NCBI GenBank assembly: GCA_030681525.1
Contig: JAUXSD010000181.1
Span: 1-35,372, forward strand
Length of the DNA: 35,372 nucleotides
Origin: Solirubrobacteraceae bacterium
GTDB taxonomy: Bacteria > Actinomycetota > Thermoleophilia > Solirubrobacterales > Solirubrobacteraceae
Direction: 5' to 3'
The notes beneath the pieces were generated by a model that was given only the letters and a program-made list of their open reading frames with translations, ran no database searches and was not told where the DNA came from. Numbering within the stretch: the stretch's first letter is position 1; each line of letters opens with the position of its first letter. Position numbers and translations under genes: made by a program. Below are positions 7,572 through 15,981 of the stretch, piece by piece.

Positions 7572-8744
7572 ATGAGCGTGCGCATCGCGTGCGGGCTGTC
7601 CACCGCAGCGGACCCACGGGCCGGCGCGGTCGAGGCCGCTGCCAGGGTCGCCGCCGGGCTGGGCACCGTCGCCATCGACCTCGCCGTCGTGTTCGCCTCC
7701 GGCGCGCATCTCGCCGACCCCGAGGCGACGCTCGCCGGCGTCCACGAGGCGCTCGCGCCCGACGTGCTGATCGGTTGCGGGGCGGGCGGCGTCGTCGGCG
7801 ACGGCCGCGAGATCGAGGACGGCACCGCGGTCACCGTCTGGGCCGCGGCGTTCGAGAACGGCATCGTCTCGACCTTCCACGCCGAGGTGACCGAGGTCGA
7901 GGACGGCGTTGCGATCACCGGCGTGCCCGACCTGCAGGGCGCCGGCGGGGCGATCCTGCTGCCGGACCCGTACTCGTTTCCGACGGACGCCGTGCTGGCG
8001 GAGATGGTCGCGCGCGCGCCGGGCGTGCCGATCCTCGGCGGGCTGTCGAGCGCGCGCACGATGCGCGGCCAGGCGGCGCTCTTCCTCGGCGAGCAGGTCG
8101 TGCCCGGCGGCGCGATCGGGGTGCGCTTCGACGGCGTCGAGCTGCTGCCGTGCGTCTCGCAGGGCGCGACCCCGGTCGGCCCCGAGCTCGAGATCACGTC
8201 GGGCGAGGGCCGGTTGATCAAGGAGCTCGGCGGCCGCCCGGCGCTCGGCGCGCTGCGCGCCGTGCTGGAGCGCCTCGACGAGCCCGAGCGCGAGATGCTC
8301 TCCCAGGGCATGCTGCTGGGGATCGTCGTCGAGCCCGGCGCCGGCGACCGCGGCGATCACGCGCACGGCGACTTCCTCGTGCGCAGCGTGCTCGGCGGCG
8401 ATCCCGACACCGGCGCGATCGCGATCGGCGCGTCGATCGAGGAGGGCCAGGTCGTCCGGATGCACGCGCGTGACGCGGCGTCGGCGGACCGTGACCTCAC
8501 CGAGGCGCTCGAGCTGCGCCGCCGGGCGCTCGGCGACGACGTCCCCGCCGGCGCGCTGATGTTCACCTGCAACGGCCGGGGCCGCGGGATGTTCGGCCTG
8601 CCCGACCACGACGCTTCAGCGGTCGCCGGCACGCTGGGCGACATCCCGACCGCCGGCTTCTTCGCGGCGGGCGAGATCGGGCCGGTCGGCGGGGAGAACT
8701 TCCTGCACGGCTTCACCGCGACGGTCGCGGTCTTCGCCTCCTGA
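7572..8744 (+). CDS. FIST N/C domain signal-sensing protein
   Basis: 390-residue protein with the two-part FIST architecture (F-box and intracellular signal transduction proteins), thought to sense small ligands such as amino acids. Seen: FIST_N region with DVLIGCGAGGVVGDGREIEDG (about 65-85), VPILGGLSSA, the GGAIGVRFDG strand near the domain junction, and the FIST_C part with ALMFTCNGRGRGMFG and PTAGFFAAGEIGPVGG, the most diagnostic stretch. No transmembrane segment or output domain is fused to it, so it is a stand-alone cytoplasmic form. ATG at 7572 after a TATCGT -10-like box. Ligand and partner unknown. Confidence 0.85.
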   Translation: MSVRIACGLSTAADPRAGAVEAAARVAAGLGTVAIDLAVVFASGAHLADPEATLAGVHEALAPDVLIGCGAGGVVGDGREIEDGTAVTVWAAAFENGIVSTFHAEVTEVEDGVAITGVPDLQGAGGAILLPDPYSFPTDAVLAEMVARAPGVPILGGLSSARTMRGQAALFLGEQVVPGGAIGVRFDGVELLPCVSQGATPVGPELEITSGEGRLIKELGGRPALGALRAVLERLDEPEREMLSQGMLLGIVVEPGAGDRGDHAHGDFLVRSVLGGDPDTGAIAIGASIEEGQVVRMHARDAASADRDLTEALELRRRALGDDVPAGALMFTCNGRGRGMFGLPDHDASAVAGTLGDIPTAGFFAAGEIGPVGGENFLHGFTATVAVFAS

Positions 8745-8800
8745 GCGACGCGCGCGGCCCGCGTCGCGCCCGGGCCGCGCGGCGTGACAGTCTTCGCGCC

Positions 8801-9592
8801 ATGAACGTATCCGGCAAACGAGTGCTCCTGACCGGCGCGACGGGCGGGCTCGGGCACGCGATCGCCCGCCGGCTGGCGGCCGCAGGCGCCCATGTGATCC
8901 TCTCCGGTCGCCGCGGCGACGTCCTCGCCGACCTCGCCCGCGAGATCTCCGGCGACGTCGCCCCGGCCGACCTGACCGACCGCGACGCCGTCCGCGCGCT
9001 CGCCGCGGCGCACACCGACGTCGACATCCTCATCTCGAACGCCGGCCTGTCGGCGTCAGGGCTGATCGACACCTGGACCGAGGAGCAGATCGACCGCGCG
9101 CTGGACGTCAACCTGCGCGCCGCGATCATCCTCACGCGGACGCTCGTGCCGCACATGGTCGCCCGCCGCGAGGGCCACGTCGTCCTCATGTCCTCGCTGG
9201 CCGGCAAGACGCCGACGGCCGGCTCCTCGCTCTACAACGCCACGAAGTTCGGCCTGCGCGGCTTCGCCGGCGCGATGCGCGCGGAGCTGCACGGCACCGG
9301 GGTCGGCGTCTCGGCGCTCTTTCCCGGCTTCATCCGCGACGCCGGCATGTTCCACGTCACCGGCGTCAAGCTGCCCTTCGGCGTCGGGACGAAGACGCCG
9401 CGGCACGTCGCGCAGGCGACGCTCAAGGCGATCGAGCGCAACAAGGCCGAGCTCGACGTGGCGCCCGTGGGGCTGCGGCTCGGTGCGGTCATCGGACCGC
9501 TGGCGCCGGACATCGCGGCCGCGGTCAGCCGGCGCTCGGGCGGCGACGAGATCGCCAAGGCGCACGAGGACGCGCACATGGCCAACCGGTGA
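8801..9592 (+). CDS. SDR family NAD(P)-dependent oxidoreductase
   Basis: 263-residue classical short-chain dehydrogenase/reductase. Seen: the nucleotide-binding motif TGATGGLG (12-19), NAG (about 80-82), the catalytic Ser in LMSSLAGK and Y-N-A-T-K (YxxxK) in SSLYNATKFGLRGFAGAMRAE. The Arg pair after the first strand (SGRRGD) suggests NADP(H), which is inference. The C-terminal part (from about 200: RHVAQATLKAIERNKAELDVAP) resembles SDRs annotated as acyl- or steroid-type reductases, but the substrate cannot be assigned. Ends 12 bp before the stop of the convergent SDR gene. Confidence 0.85.
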   Translation: MNVSGKRVLLTGATGGLGHAIARRLAAAGAHVILSGRRGDVLADLAREISGDVAPADLTDRDAVRALAAAHTDVDILISNAGLSASGLIDTWTEEQIDRALDVNLRAAIILTRTLVPHMVARREGHVVLMSSLAGKTPTAGSSLYNATKFGLRGFAGAMRAELHGTGVGVSALFPGFIRDAGMFHVTGVKLPFGVGTKTPRHVAQATLKAIERNKAELDVAPVGLRLGAVIGPLAPDIAAAVSRRSGGDEIAKAHEDAHMANR

Positions 9593-9604
9593 GCCGGCGC
9601 GGTT

Positions 9605-10570
9605 TCAGCGGTCGCCGACGCCGGCGAGGTCGCGCAGCCGCACGAGGATGCTCGGTCGGTTGGGCAGGCCGGTGTGCAGGTGCGGCTCGGTCACGGGCTG
9701 CGTGAGGGCGTCGGCGGGCTCGGGCGCACGGCGCTCGCGCCGGCGCCAGGCCAGCCCCGCCAGCGACCCGCTCACGCGCACCATGACGTTCGGCGCGATC
9801 GCATCGATCAGCGCGGTCGCGGCCATGAGCCCGCCCACCGAGCGCTCGGTCCGCAGACGGCCGAACGCGCGCACGACCTCGGCGGCGACGTCCTCGGGCC
9901 GGTAGGCGCCGTAGATGCGTGGCGGCAGGCGGCCGTCGGCGCTGCGCGCGCGCCGCCAGAACGGCGTGTCGACCGGTCCTGGGGCGACGAGCGCGACGGT
10001 GACCGGGCTGCCCTGCGCGCGCAGCTCCACCGCCAGCGTCCGTACGAGGCCGCGCACGCCGTGCTTGGCGGCCGTGTAGGCGGCGAGCCAGGGCGTCGGG
10101 ATCCGGCCGGCGATCGAGCCGACGACGATCAGGCGTCCTGCGGTGCGCTCGAGGTGCGGCAGCGCGACGTGCGCCGTGTTGACCATGCCCAGCAGGGCGC
10201 TGCCGAGCGTGCGGTGGATGTCGTCGGCGGTCATCTGCGTGAACGGCCCGACGGCCGCCGCGGCGGCGTTGGCGACCACGACGTCGAGACCGCCGAGCAG
10301 CTCGGCGGCGCGGTCGGCGGCGGCCCGCAGCGCTTCGACGTCCGCCACGTCGGCGGTGAGCGTCGGCGGGACAGGGCTCATGCCCGCGGCCGCCTGCTCG
10401 AGGCCATCCTCGCCGCGGGCGAGCAGCACGACCCGGGCGCCGCGCGCGGTGAGCGCGTGCGCGCAGGCCAGCCCGATCCCGCTCGAGCCGCCGGTGATCA
10501 GGACGCGCCGGCCGGTGAGCGGCGGCGCGCCGCCGCGGCGCGGGCGCGGGGTTGCGGGCATCCGCTTCAC
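9605..10570 (-). CDS. SDR family oxidoreductase
   Basis: 321-residue short-chain dehydrogenase/reductase. Seen: TGGSSGIG (about 26-33), ANAAAAA in place of the usual NNAG, catalytic Ser in VVGSIAGR, and Y-T-A-A-K in LAAYTAAKHGVRGL, then the PGPVDTPFW substrate-loop start. A C-terminal extension of about 70 residues (RRRERRAPEPADAL and beyond) is basic and looks disordered. The GTG at 10570 overlaps the stop of the SRPBCC-fusion gene by four bases (GTGA), so the two are coupled; an ATG at 10561 is the alternative start. Substrate unknown. It is not closely similar to the convergent SDR beyond shared family motifs. Confidence 0.85.
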   Translation of the reverse strand: MKRMPATPRPRRGGAPPLTGRRVLITGGSSGIGLACAHALTARGARVVLLARGEDGLEQAAAGMSPVPPTLTADVADVEALRAAADRAAELLGGLDVVVANAAAAAVGPFTQMTADDIHRTLGSALLGMVNTAHVALPHLERTAGRLIVVGSIAGRIPTPWLAAYTAAKHGVRGLVRTLAVELRAQGSPVTVALVAPGPVDTPFWRRARSADGRLPPRIYGAYRPEDVAAEVVRAFGRLRTERSVGGLMAATALIDAIAPNVMVRVSGSLAGLAWRRRERRAPEPADALTQPVTEPHLHTGLPNRPSILVRLRDLAGVGDR

Positions 10571-11562
10571 GGGCCTGCGCCGGAGGCCGGGCGGGACGCG
10601 AGCACCCCGTAGGCGGCGTTCGTCGTGAGCGCGTAGACGCCGTGGTGCACGACGCTGACGGCCGCGTCGGTCGCACCCCAGCGCCAGGGCGGCGCGGCTG
10701 CGCCGAGCGCGGGCACGACGACGATCTCCGGGACCATCGCGAGCATGAACAGCGCGGCGCCGGCCGGCGCGGGCGACACCCCGCGACGGGCCATCGCCCC
10801 GCGTGCGGCACCCAGGGCGATGCTCGTGGTCATGTGGCCCGCCAGCGCGAGCTGCATCTTGCGTCGCCTGCCGTGGGCGTCGACGCCGACCATGCGCGAG
10901 ATCGCGCGTGCCGGAGCGTCGCTCGGCGGGCGTCCGCGCAGGCGCATCTCCGCGTTCGTCGACACGCTCATCGCCAGCGCGCCGGCGAACCCGGCGGCCG
11001 CGCCGCGGCCGATGGCGCCGAGCGTCTCCCCGATCACCTGACGGCGCTCACGGGTTGCGGGATTCTGCACGGCGCCGTGGCCGGCCGTCGTGCGGTTCGG
11101 CGCGCCCGGCTCGTCGCCGGGGATCGGCACCCGGCCTTCGGCAAGCTCGGCCAGGCGGTCCAACGACCAGACGTTGCGCCCGCGCACGAGCAGGTGTGTG
11201 AGCGGGTTGAACACGAGCGCGCTGGGGGTGTTGCCGGGATCCTCGATCATCGTGACCCGGGTCGCGCCGCCGTCGGCGCGCTCGAGCTCGATCTTCACGC
11301 GCGCGGTGCCCAGCGGGCGGCCCTTGACCTTGAGCTGCAGGAAGTGCCCCGGACGCACCTCCTCGACCTCGCTGTCGTCCTTCAGGCGCAGCGGCCCGAG
11401 CTTCACGGTGTGGTGAAAGCGGCTGCCCGGCGCCGGCCAGTTGACGTCGGCGTCGCGAATCTCCTCGGAGCCGACGACCCAGTAGGCGTAGCTGCGCGGG
11501 TCGGAGAGGACGCCGAAGACCGTCTCGGGCGGCGCCTGGATGAGGTGCTCGTTGCGGGCCAT
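10567..11562 (-). CDS. SRPBCC-domain protein fused to a membrane domain
   Basis: 331-residue two-part protein. Residues 1-145 form a START/SRPBCC-like lipid-binding domain (APPETVFGVLSDPRSYAYWVVG, then GHFLQLKVKGRPLGTARVKIELE). Residues about 180-322 contain four likely hydrophobic segments (near 183-200, 238-256, 266-290 and 298-322) with the motif EMRLRGRPPSDAPARA between the first two, resembling the small DUF1440-type membrane proteins of actinobacteria. The start is the ATG at 11562, directly before the SRPBCC domain; the open frame upstream is not protein-like. Coupled to the downstream SDR. The fusion suggests handling of a hydrophobic ligand at the membrane together with an SDR step (inference). 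Confidence 0.7.
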   Translation of the reverse strand: MARNEHLIQAPPETVFGVLSDPRSYAYWVVGSEEIRDADVNWPAPGSRFHHTVKLGPLRLKDDSEVEEVRPGHFLQLKVKGRPLGTARVKIELERADGGATRVTMIEDPGNTPSALVFNPLTHLLVRGRNVWSLDRLAELAEGRVPIPGDEPGAPNRTTAGHGAVQNPATRERRQVIGETLGAIGRGAAAGFAGALAMSVSTNAEMRLRGRPPSDAPARAISRMVGVDAHGRRRKMQLALAGHMTTSIALGAARGAMARRGVSPAPAGAALFMLAMVPEIVVVPALGAAAPPWRWGATDAAVSVVHHGVYALTTNAAYGVLASRPASGAGP

Positions 11563-11701
11563 CGGTCCTGCCGCGTACCCGCAGCGGCGCGGAAGGACAC
11601 ACGGCGCCCGCAGGCCCGCCCGCGCCGGCGCCGGAGCGCGCTCATGCCAGCTTCGAGGCCGCACGTGAGCGGGCGCTGTCGGCGGGGTACGGCGTCGCGC
11701 T

Positions 11702-12142
11702 GTGAGCACGCAGACTTCGCAACCGACAGTGCCCGGGGTCGCCCGGGGCATCTGCGAGCTGACGCTCGAGACGGCCGACCTGCCGGGCCTCGAGCGCTTC
11801 TACCGCACGGCGTTGGGCTGCGAGGTGATCTCCCGGCAGGAGGACCGCGTCTGGCTGGCCTGCGGCTCGTTCGCCCGGCTGGGGATCTGGTCGCCCGGCG
11901 AGAAGGAGTTCGGCGATCGCGGCGGCCGGCATGTCCACTTCGCCCTGTCGGTCGGATCGGGCGAGCTGGCGGCGCTGTGCCGGCGTCTCGACGAGGGGAC
12001 GATCGACTACCGCGGGCCGGTCGAGCATCCCGGCGGCGACCGCTCCGTCTATCTCGAGGATCCCGAAGGTAACGTCGTAGAGGTGTGGGACTTCTTCGAG
12101 CGTGGCGAGGGCGCCCGTGAGGGCGTCAGCGCGCTGACCTGA
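11702..12142 (+). CDS. VOC family protein (glyoxalase/bleomycin-resistance fold)
   Basis: 146 residues. Seen: ELTLETADLPGLERFYRTALGCEVISRQ at the start, HVHFALSV in the middle and SVYLEDPEGNVVEVWDF at the end, the standard paired beta-alpha-beta-beta-beta modules of the vicinal oxygen chelate fold. The His in HVHF and Glu in VVEVW are candidate metal ligands. GTG start at 11702. The uvsE start follows nine bases after the stop, so the two are probably co-transcribed. Substrate cannot be predicted; the family includes dioxygenases, glyoxalases, epimerases and antibiotic-binding proteins. Confidence 0.85.
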   Translation: MSTQTSQPTVPGVARGICELTLETADLPGLERFYRTALGCEVISRQEDRVWLACGSFARLGIWSPGEKEFGDRGGRHVHFALSVGSGELAALCRRLDEGTIDYRGPVEHPGGDRSVYLEDPEGNVVEVWDFFERGEGAREGVSALT

Positions 12143-12150
12143 CGCGCGGC

Positions 12151-13143
12151 GTGCAGGAGCGCCCCGCGACGGCGCACCGGCTCGGCTTCGCCGTCAAGGT
12201 GCTCGGTGACGGTGGCCTGCCGTCGCACGACGCGCGGCGCTGGGCCAGCGAGCCGCACCTGCGCCATTCGCTGGAGCACCTCGCGGCCATCCTCGACTAC
12301 GTCGATCGCCATGACATCCGCATGTACCGGATGGCGACGGCCCTGGCGCCGTACGCGAGCCATCCCGACCTGCCGCAGTTTCACGACCAGGTGCGCGAGT
12401 GCGCGGACGCGCTGGCCGAGGTCGGAGCCGTCGTGCGCGCGCGCGACATCCGGCTGTCGAGCCATCCCGGCCAGTACACCGTGCTGAACTCCGAGCGCCC
12501 GGACGTCCAGGCGGCGGCGGTCGCCGAGCTCGAGGTGCAGGCGGCGCTGCTCGACGCCATGGGGCTCGGGCCCGAGGCGGTCGTCGTGCTTCACGTCGGC
12601 GGCATCGGCGGCGGCATCGACGCGGCACTGGATCGCTTCGTCGCCGGCTTCGAGCGCCTCTCCGACCGCGCCCGCGCTCGACTCGTGATCGAGAACGACG
12701 ACCGAACGTTCGCGCTGGCCGACGTCCTGCGGCTCGCCGAGCGCACCGGGCTGCGGGTCGTGTGGGACATCCTGCACCACCGCTGCCACGACCCGGCGCG
12801 CATGTCCAACCGCGATGCGCTGGCGGCCGCGCTGGCGACCTGGCCGGCCGGCCAGACGCCGAAAATCCACTTCTCGTCGCCGCGCCTGGACGTCGAGGTC
12901 CGACCGGTGCGCCGCGGCCGCCGCGTGGAACGACGGCTCGTGCTGCCCCAGCTGCGCGCGCACGCCGACCTCATCGACCCGATCGGCTTCGAGGCGTTCC
13001 TGCGCGACGCGCCGGCCGGCCGCGACTTCGACATCATGCTCGAGGCCAAGGCGAAGGACGTCGCGCTCCTGCGCCTGCGCGATCAGCTCGCCGAGCGCGG
13101 GCTGCCCAGCGTGGGTGGAAAGGTGACCGTGCCGCCCGGCTGA
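12151..13143 (+). CDS. uvsE: UV DNA damage endonuclease UvsE
   Basis: 330-residue TIM-barrel endonuclease that nicks DNA 5' of UV photoproducts, starting an alternative excision repair. Seen: RLGFAVKV at the start (RLGYVAMS type), RLSSHPGQYTVLNS (the His is a metal ligand and the Gln-Tyr the damage-probing pair), VVLHVGGIGGG, VIENDDRTFALADVL (metal-binding Glu), VWDILHHRCHD and KIHFSSPR. The metal ligands expected for the family are all visible. GTG at 12151, nine bases after the VOC stop. No LexA-type box is visible upstream of the VOC gene, unlike the radical SAM gene at 16052-18112. Confidence 0.92.
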   Translation: MQERPATAHRLGFAVKVLGDGGLPSHDARRWASEPHLRHSLEHLAAILDYVDRHDIRMYRMATALAPYASHPDLPQFHDQVRECADALAEVGAVVRARDIRLSSHPGQYTVLNSERPDVQAAAVAELEVQAALLDAMGLGPEAVVVLHVGGIGGGIDAALDRFVAGFERLSDRARARLVIENDDRTFALADVLRLAERTGLRVVWDILHHRCHDPARMSNRDALAAALATWPAGQTPKIHFSSPRLDVEVRPVRRGRRVERRLVLPQLRAHADLIDPIGFEAFLRDAPAGRDFDIMLEAKAKDVALLRLRDQLAERGLPSVGGKVTVPPG

Positions 13144-13164
13144 AGCGCGAGGCGCGGTCGTGCG

Positions 13165-14067
13165 TCAGTCTTCAACGGCCTGCGGGACCGCCGGCCGGGT
13201 CGCCGAGGTGGCGGCCTCCGCGAGCGCCTGTAGGAGCGCGGCGGTGGCGGGCGGATCGGGCGGCTCGCCGTAGGTCGCGGCGTAGATGTGGCGCTTGGCG
13301 CCGGGCAGTTCGGTGGCGACGACGCCGTCGATGTGGTGGGCGCGCAGGGACAACCCGGTCTGCGTCGCCACGCCGAGGCCGGCCGCGACGAGCGCCTGCA
13401 TCACGACCATGTCGTCGGAGCTGTAGCCGATCTGCGGATCGAACCCGGCGTCGGCGCACATCGACAGCAGGTGGCTGCGGCATCGCTCGCAGCCGGCGAT
13501 CCATGTCGCATCGCGAAGGTCGGCCAGAGCTCGCTCGCGGCGCGGCGACAGGATGTAGACCGCGTCGTCGAGCAGATGGTGCAGGCGGATCCCGGCCGGC
13601 TCGGGCTCGGTCTCGTCGTAGCGGAAGATGATCGCGACCTCGATCTTTCCGGTGCGCAGCAGCTCGATCGCCTCGGGCGGATGGGTGTCGATCAGGCTGA
13701 TCTGCAGCCCCGGGTGCCTCGCCGCCAGCGTTGCCACCGCCGGCGGGACGAGCGAGCCGATCGCCGAGGCGAAGCCCGCCAGGCGCACGCGGCCGGCGCT
13801 CAGCCCGACGTGGGAGGACAGCTCCGCGCCGGCGGCATCGATCCGGCCGATGATCTCCGCCGCGCGGTCGGCCAGCAGCTGCCCGGCCGGGGTCAGCCGG
13901 ATCCCGCGGCCGACCCGCTGCAACAGCTGCGCGCCGGTCTCGGCCTCGAGCCGGGCGATGTGGTGGGTCACCGACGGCTGGGAGTAGTGCAGTTCCTTCG
14001 CCGCCGCGGTGACCGATCCATGGCGCGCGACGGCATCGATGACGCGCAGCCGGTTGACGTCCAGCAT
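13165..14067 (-). CDS. LysR family transcriptional regulator
   Basis: 300 residues. Seen: N-terminal HTH (about 2-60) with [24 protein letters not shown], and an effector-binding domain from about 90 to 290 with [22 protein letters not shown]. Divergent from the cysteine-dioxygenase-like gene across a 75-bp gap, the arrangement in which LysR proteins usually control the facing gene (inference). A minus-strand TAGGGT (14074-14079) sits six bases before the ATG, suggesting a leaderless message. A C-x-x-C pair ([14 protein letters not shown]) in the effector domain could matter if the signal is a thiol or redox state; this is speculative. Confidence 0.9.
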   Translation of the reverse strand: MLDVNRLRVIDAVARHGSVTAAAKELHYSQPSVTHHIARLEAETGAQLLQRVGRGIRLTPAGQLLADRAAEIIGRIDAAGAELSSHVGLSAGRVRLAGFASAIGSLVPPAVATLAARHPGLQISLIDTHPPEAIELLRTGKIEVAIIFRYDETEPEPAGIRLHHLLDDAVYILSPRRERALADLRDATWIAGCERCRSHLLSMCADAGFDPQIGYSSDDMVVMQALVAAGLGVATQTGLSLRAHHIDGVVATELPGAKRHIYAATYGEPPDPPATAALLQALAEAATSATRPAVPQAVED

Positions 14068-14142
14068 GCATCAACCCTATCTATGGGTGAGCACGAAAGT
14101 TGGCATTGGACGCATGGGGCGATCGCGAGCAAGCTGAGGCCC
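14068..14142. promoter_or_regulatory. Divergent LysR / cupin dioxygenase control region
   Basis: 75-bp gap. It contains ACCC-N7-GGGT around 14074-14088 overlapping the regulator's TAGGGT box, a weak dyad that could be part of a LysR site. No clear promoter for the rightward gene is seen. Confidence 0.3.
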
Positions 14143-14655
14143 ATGACCGCGACCCTGGTCCGCCCCGCCCCGCAGCTGAGCGCACTCGTCGCCGGGGTCC
14201 GCACCGCGGTGGACAGCGGTGCCGACTGGGCCGGCACCGCCAAGCTCGTCGCCGACCGGCTGCACCGGCACCTGCCCACCCCAGACGTGTTGAGCGCAGC
14301 CCAGCGCCTCGGCTCACCCGACGACTACGTCGGCCACACCCTGCACGTCGAGCCGGATGGCGCGTTCTCGATCGTGGCGCTGGTGTGGCGGCCCGGGCAG
14401 CTCACCCGGATCCACGACCACGTCACCTGGTGCGTCTTCGGCGTCATCCAGGGCGTCGAACACGAGGACCTCTTCGACGCCGAGCAGAACCTCGTCGGGC
14501 ACAGCGAGAACCAGGTCGGCGAGGTCAGCGGCTTCGCGCCGCCCGGCGACATCCACCGCGTGCACAATCGGGGCGAGACGACGGCGATCTCCATCCACAT
14601 CTACGGCACCGACATCACCCGCATCGGCTCCAGCGCCCGCCGCTACTACGACTGA
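14143..14655 (+). CDS. Cysteine dioxygenase-type cupin (thiol dioxygenase)
   Basis: 170-residue cupin of the CDO_I family, non-heme iron enzymes that oxidise cysteine or 3-mercaptopropionate to sulfinates. Seen: the H-D-H pair at 91-93 in RIHDHVTWCVFG, the third ligand His in PGDIHRVHN (H138, with H141 as alternative), and the S-x-H-x-Y triad S150-H152-Y154 that supports dioxygen chemistry. Cys97 lies where eukaryotic enzymes form the Cys-Tyr crosslink. Cysteine versus mercaptopropionate cannot be decided by eye. ATG at 14143; no Shine-Dalgarno is visible. Likely controlled by the divergent LysR gene. Confidence 0.82.
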   Translation: MTATLVRPAPQLSALVAGVRTAVDSGADWAGTAKLVADRLHRHLPTPDVLSAAQRLGSPDDYVGHTLHVEPDGAFSIVALVWRPGQLTRIHDHVTWCVFGVIQGVEHEDLFDAEQNLVGHSENQVGEVSGFAPPGDIHRVHNRGETTAISIHIYGTDITRIGSSARRYYD

Positions 14656-14712
14656 CCGCGTCGAGCCCCGCCCGGGAACCTCACCCCACCGATCAACGAA
14701 GGAGCACCAGCC

Positions 14713-15360
14713 ATGTCGCTAGCGCGCGTCCAGTTCTTCTCCGTCTCGCTCGACGGCTTCGCGACGGGCGAAGGCCTCAGCCACGACGCACCGTTCGGTC
14801 ATGCCGGCGAACGGCTGCACGAGTGGATGTTCGGCACCCAGTGGGGCCGCAGGATGATGGGCGGGACCGGCGGCACCCGCGGCGTCGACGATGCCTTCCT
14901 GCGGCTGCACGCGCTGGGCGTCGGCGCCGAGATCATGGGGGCCGGAAAGTTCGGCTACCCCGGCTGGCACGAGGACCCGGAGTGGAAGGGCTGGTGGGGC
15001 GCCGACCCGCCGTTTCACACACCGGTCTTCGTCCTCACCCACCACACGCGCCCGTCGATCGAGATGCAGGGCGGCACGACGTTTCACTTCGTCGACGCAT
15101 CGCCGGCCGAGGCGCTCCAGGCGGCCCGCGCAGCCGCGGACGGAAAGGACGTCCGCCTCGGCGGAGGTGCCACCACGATCCGCCAGTTCCTGACCGCCGG
15201 TCTCGTCGACCACATGCACATCGTGGTGGTCCCGATCCTGCTCGGCCGCGGCGTGCGGCTGTGGGACGGACTCGAGGGGCTCGAGCGCGACTACGAGGTC
15301 GAGGCGACGGCGTCGCCCTTTGGAGTCACGCACGTGACGTTCAATCGTGCGGGTGCATGA
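14713..15360 (+). CDS. Dihydrofolate reductase family protein (RibD C-terminal-like)
   Basis: 215-residue NADPH-dependent reductase-fold protein. Seen: SVSLDGFATGEG at the start (VSLDGFIA type), MGAGKFGYPGW (position of the MGRxTY motif), FVLTHHTRP, RLGGGATTIRQFLTAGLVDHMHIVVVP (cofactor-binding glycines) and ILLGRGVRLWDG. This is the RibD_C/DHFR-like family common in actinobacteria; most members are not true DHFRs and their substrates are unknown. Shine-Dalgarno GAAGGAG lies about nine bases before the ATG. It begins 57 bp after the cupin gene on the same strand, so one operon is likely. Confidence 0.85.
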   Translation: MSLARVQFFSVSLDGFATGEGLSHDAPFGHAGERLHEWMFGTQWGRRMMGGTGGTRGVDDAFLRLHALGVGAEIMGAGKFGYPGWHEDPEWKGWWGADPPFHTPVFVLTHHTRPSIEMQGGTTFHFVDASPAEALQAARAAADGKDVRLGGGATTIRQFLTAGLVDHMHIVVVPILLGRGVRLWDGLEGLERDYEVEATASPFGVTHVTFNRAGA

Positions 15361-15488
15361 CCCGCGTCCGGCACCGGCCGGCGCCGCTGTGCGCAACGCC
15401 GGGCCTACTGGTCAATCTCCATGCCGTCGCAGGACAGCGTCAGCTCCTCCAGCGCGACATCGGACTGAGCACGTCTGTCAGAGGCGCG

Positions 15489-15667
15489 TCACCAGGTCGC
15501 GGCGAACGACAGCGGCTCTGGAGCGGGGCGGCGGATCTCCTGACGCGGGGCGTGGCGAACACGTGGGAGAAGATGGCGGCGCCCTGGTCACGGGACGCGG
15601 GTTGCGCGACTTCGCGGGAAGCCGGTGACGGTGCGGCAGACTGGATCCAGGTGTGCGTGGAGCATGG
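15489..15667 (-). pseudogene. Frameshifted copy of the unknown small protein at 15796-15981
   Basis: On the minus strand this copy reads SREVAQPASRDQGAAIFSHVFATP and then, after a one-base deletion relative to the other copy (near 15540), shifts frame to QEIRRPAPEPLSFAATW and a TGA at 15489-15491. The intact copy has SRQVVPASSRDQDAAIRSHVFATP, REISRPAAEPLAFAATW and the same TGA. Over the conserved 107 bases the copies agree at roughly four in five positions by eye. Matching amino acids before and after the indel indicate a real protein-coding ancestor on the minus strand. Confidence 0.45.
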
Positions 15668-15795
15668 GTCCAGACTGCCGCGACGGCGGCTGCCCGGCAT
15701 CGGGGTCCACCCCTGGGACGCACCCTTCGGCACGCCCGGACCCGAACCCCTACGCCGGCGGGGCGGCTATGCGCCCGGCCGGCCGGGCCCGGGTC

Positions 15796-15981
15796 TCACC
15801 ACGTCGCCGCGAACGCCAGCGGCTCTGCAGCCGGACGGCTGATCTCGCGCACGATCGGCGTGGCGAAGACATGGGACCGGATGGCGGCGTCCTGATCGCG
15901 CGACGACGCGGGCACGACCTGGCGCGAGGTCGGCAGGGTTGGGACGGAGTATGGGGAGTATGTGGAGGGTGAAGTGAACAT
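15796..15981 (-). CDS. Small uncharacterised protein (intact copy)
   Basis: 61-residue ORF from the ATG at 15981, or 72 residues from 16014 (start MSRWRANG). Not recognised. It begins MFTSPSTYSPYS, with a Ser/Thr/Tyr/Pro-rich N-terminal third, followed by the segment conserved with the neighbouring copy (SRDQDAAIRSHVFATP, then EISRPAAEPLAFAATW at the C-terminus). No signal peptide or membrane segment. It lies downstream of the radical SAM gene on the same strand, with its start 70 bp (15981) or 37 bp (16014) after that gene's stop. Conservation with a second copy at the amino-acid level is the main evidence that it is coding. Confidence 0.4.
   Translation of the reverse strand: MFTSPSTYSPYSVPTLPTSRQVVPASSRDQDAAIRSHVFATPIVREISRPAAEPLAFAATW

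Noticed and set aside
14100-15842. Very long plus-strand open frame across the cupin and reductase genes
   Set aside because: It is an out-of-frame shadow of the cupin and RibD/DHFR-like genes, a usual effect of high G+C; its product is Arg/Pro-rich without domain features.
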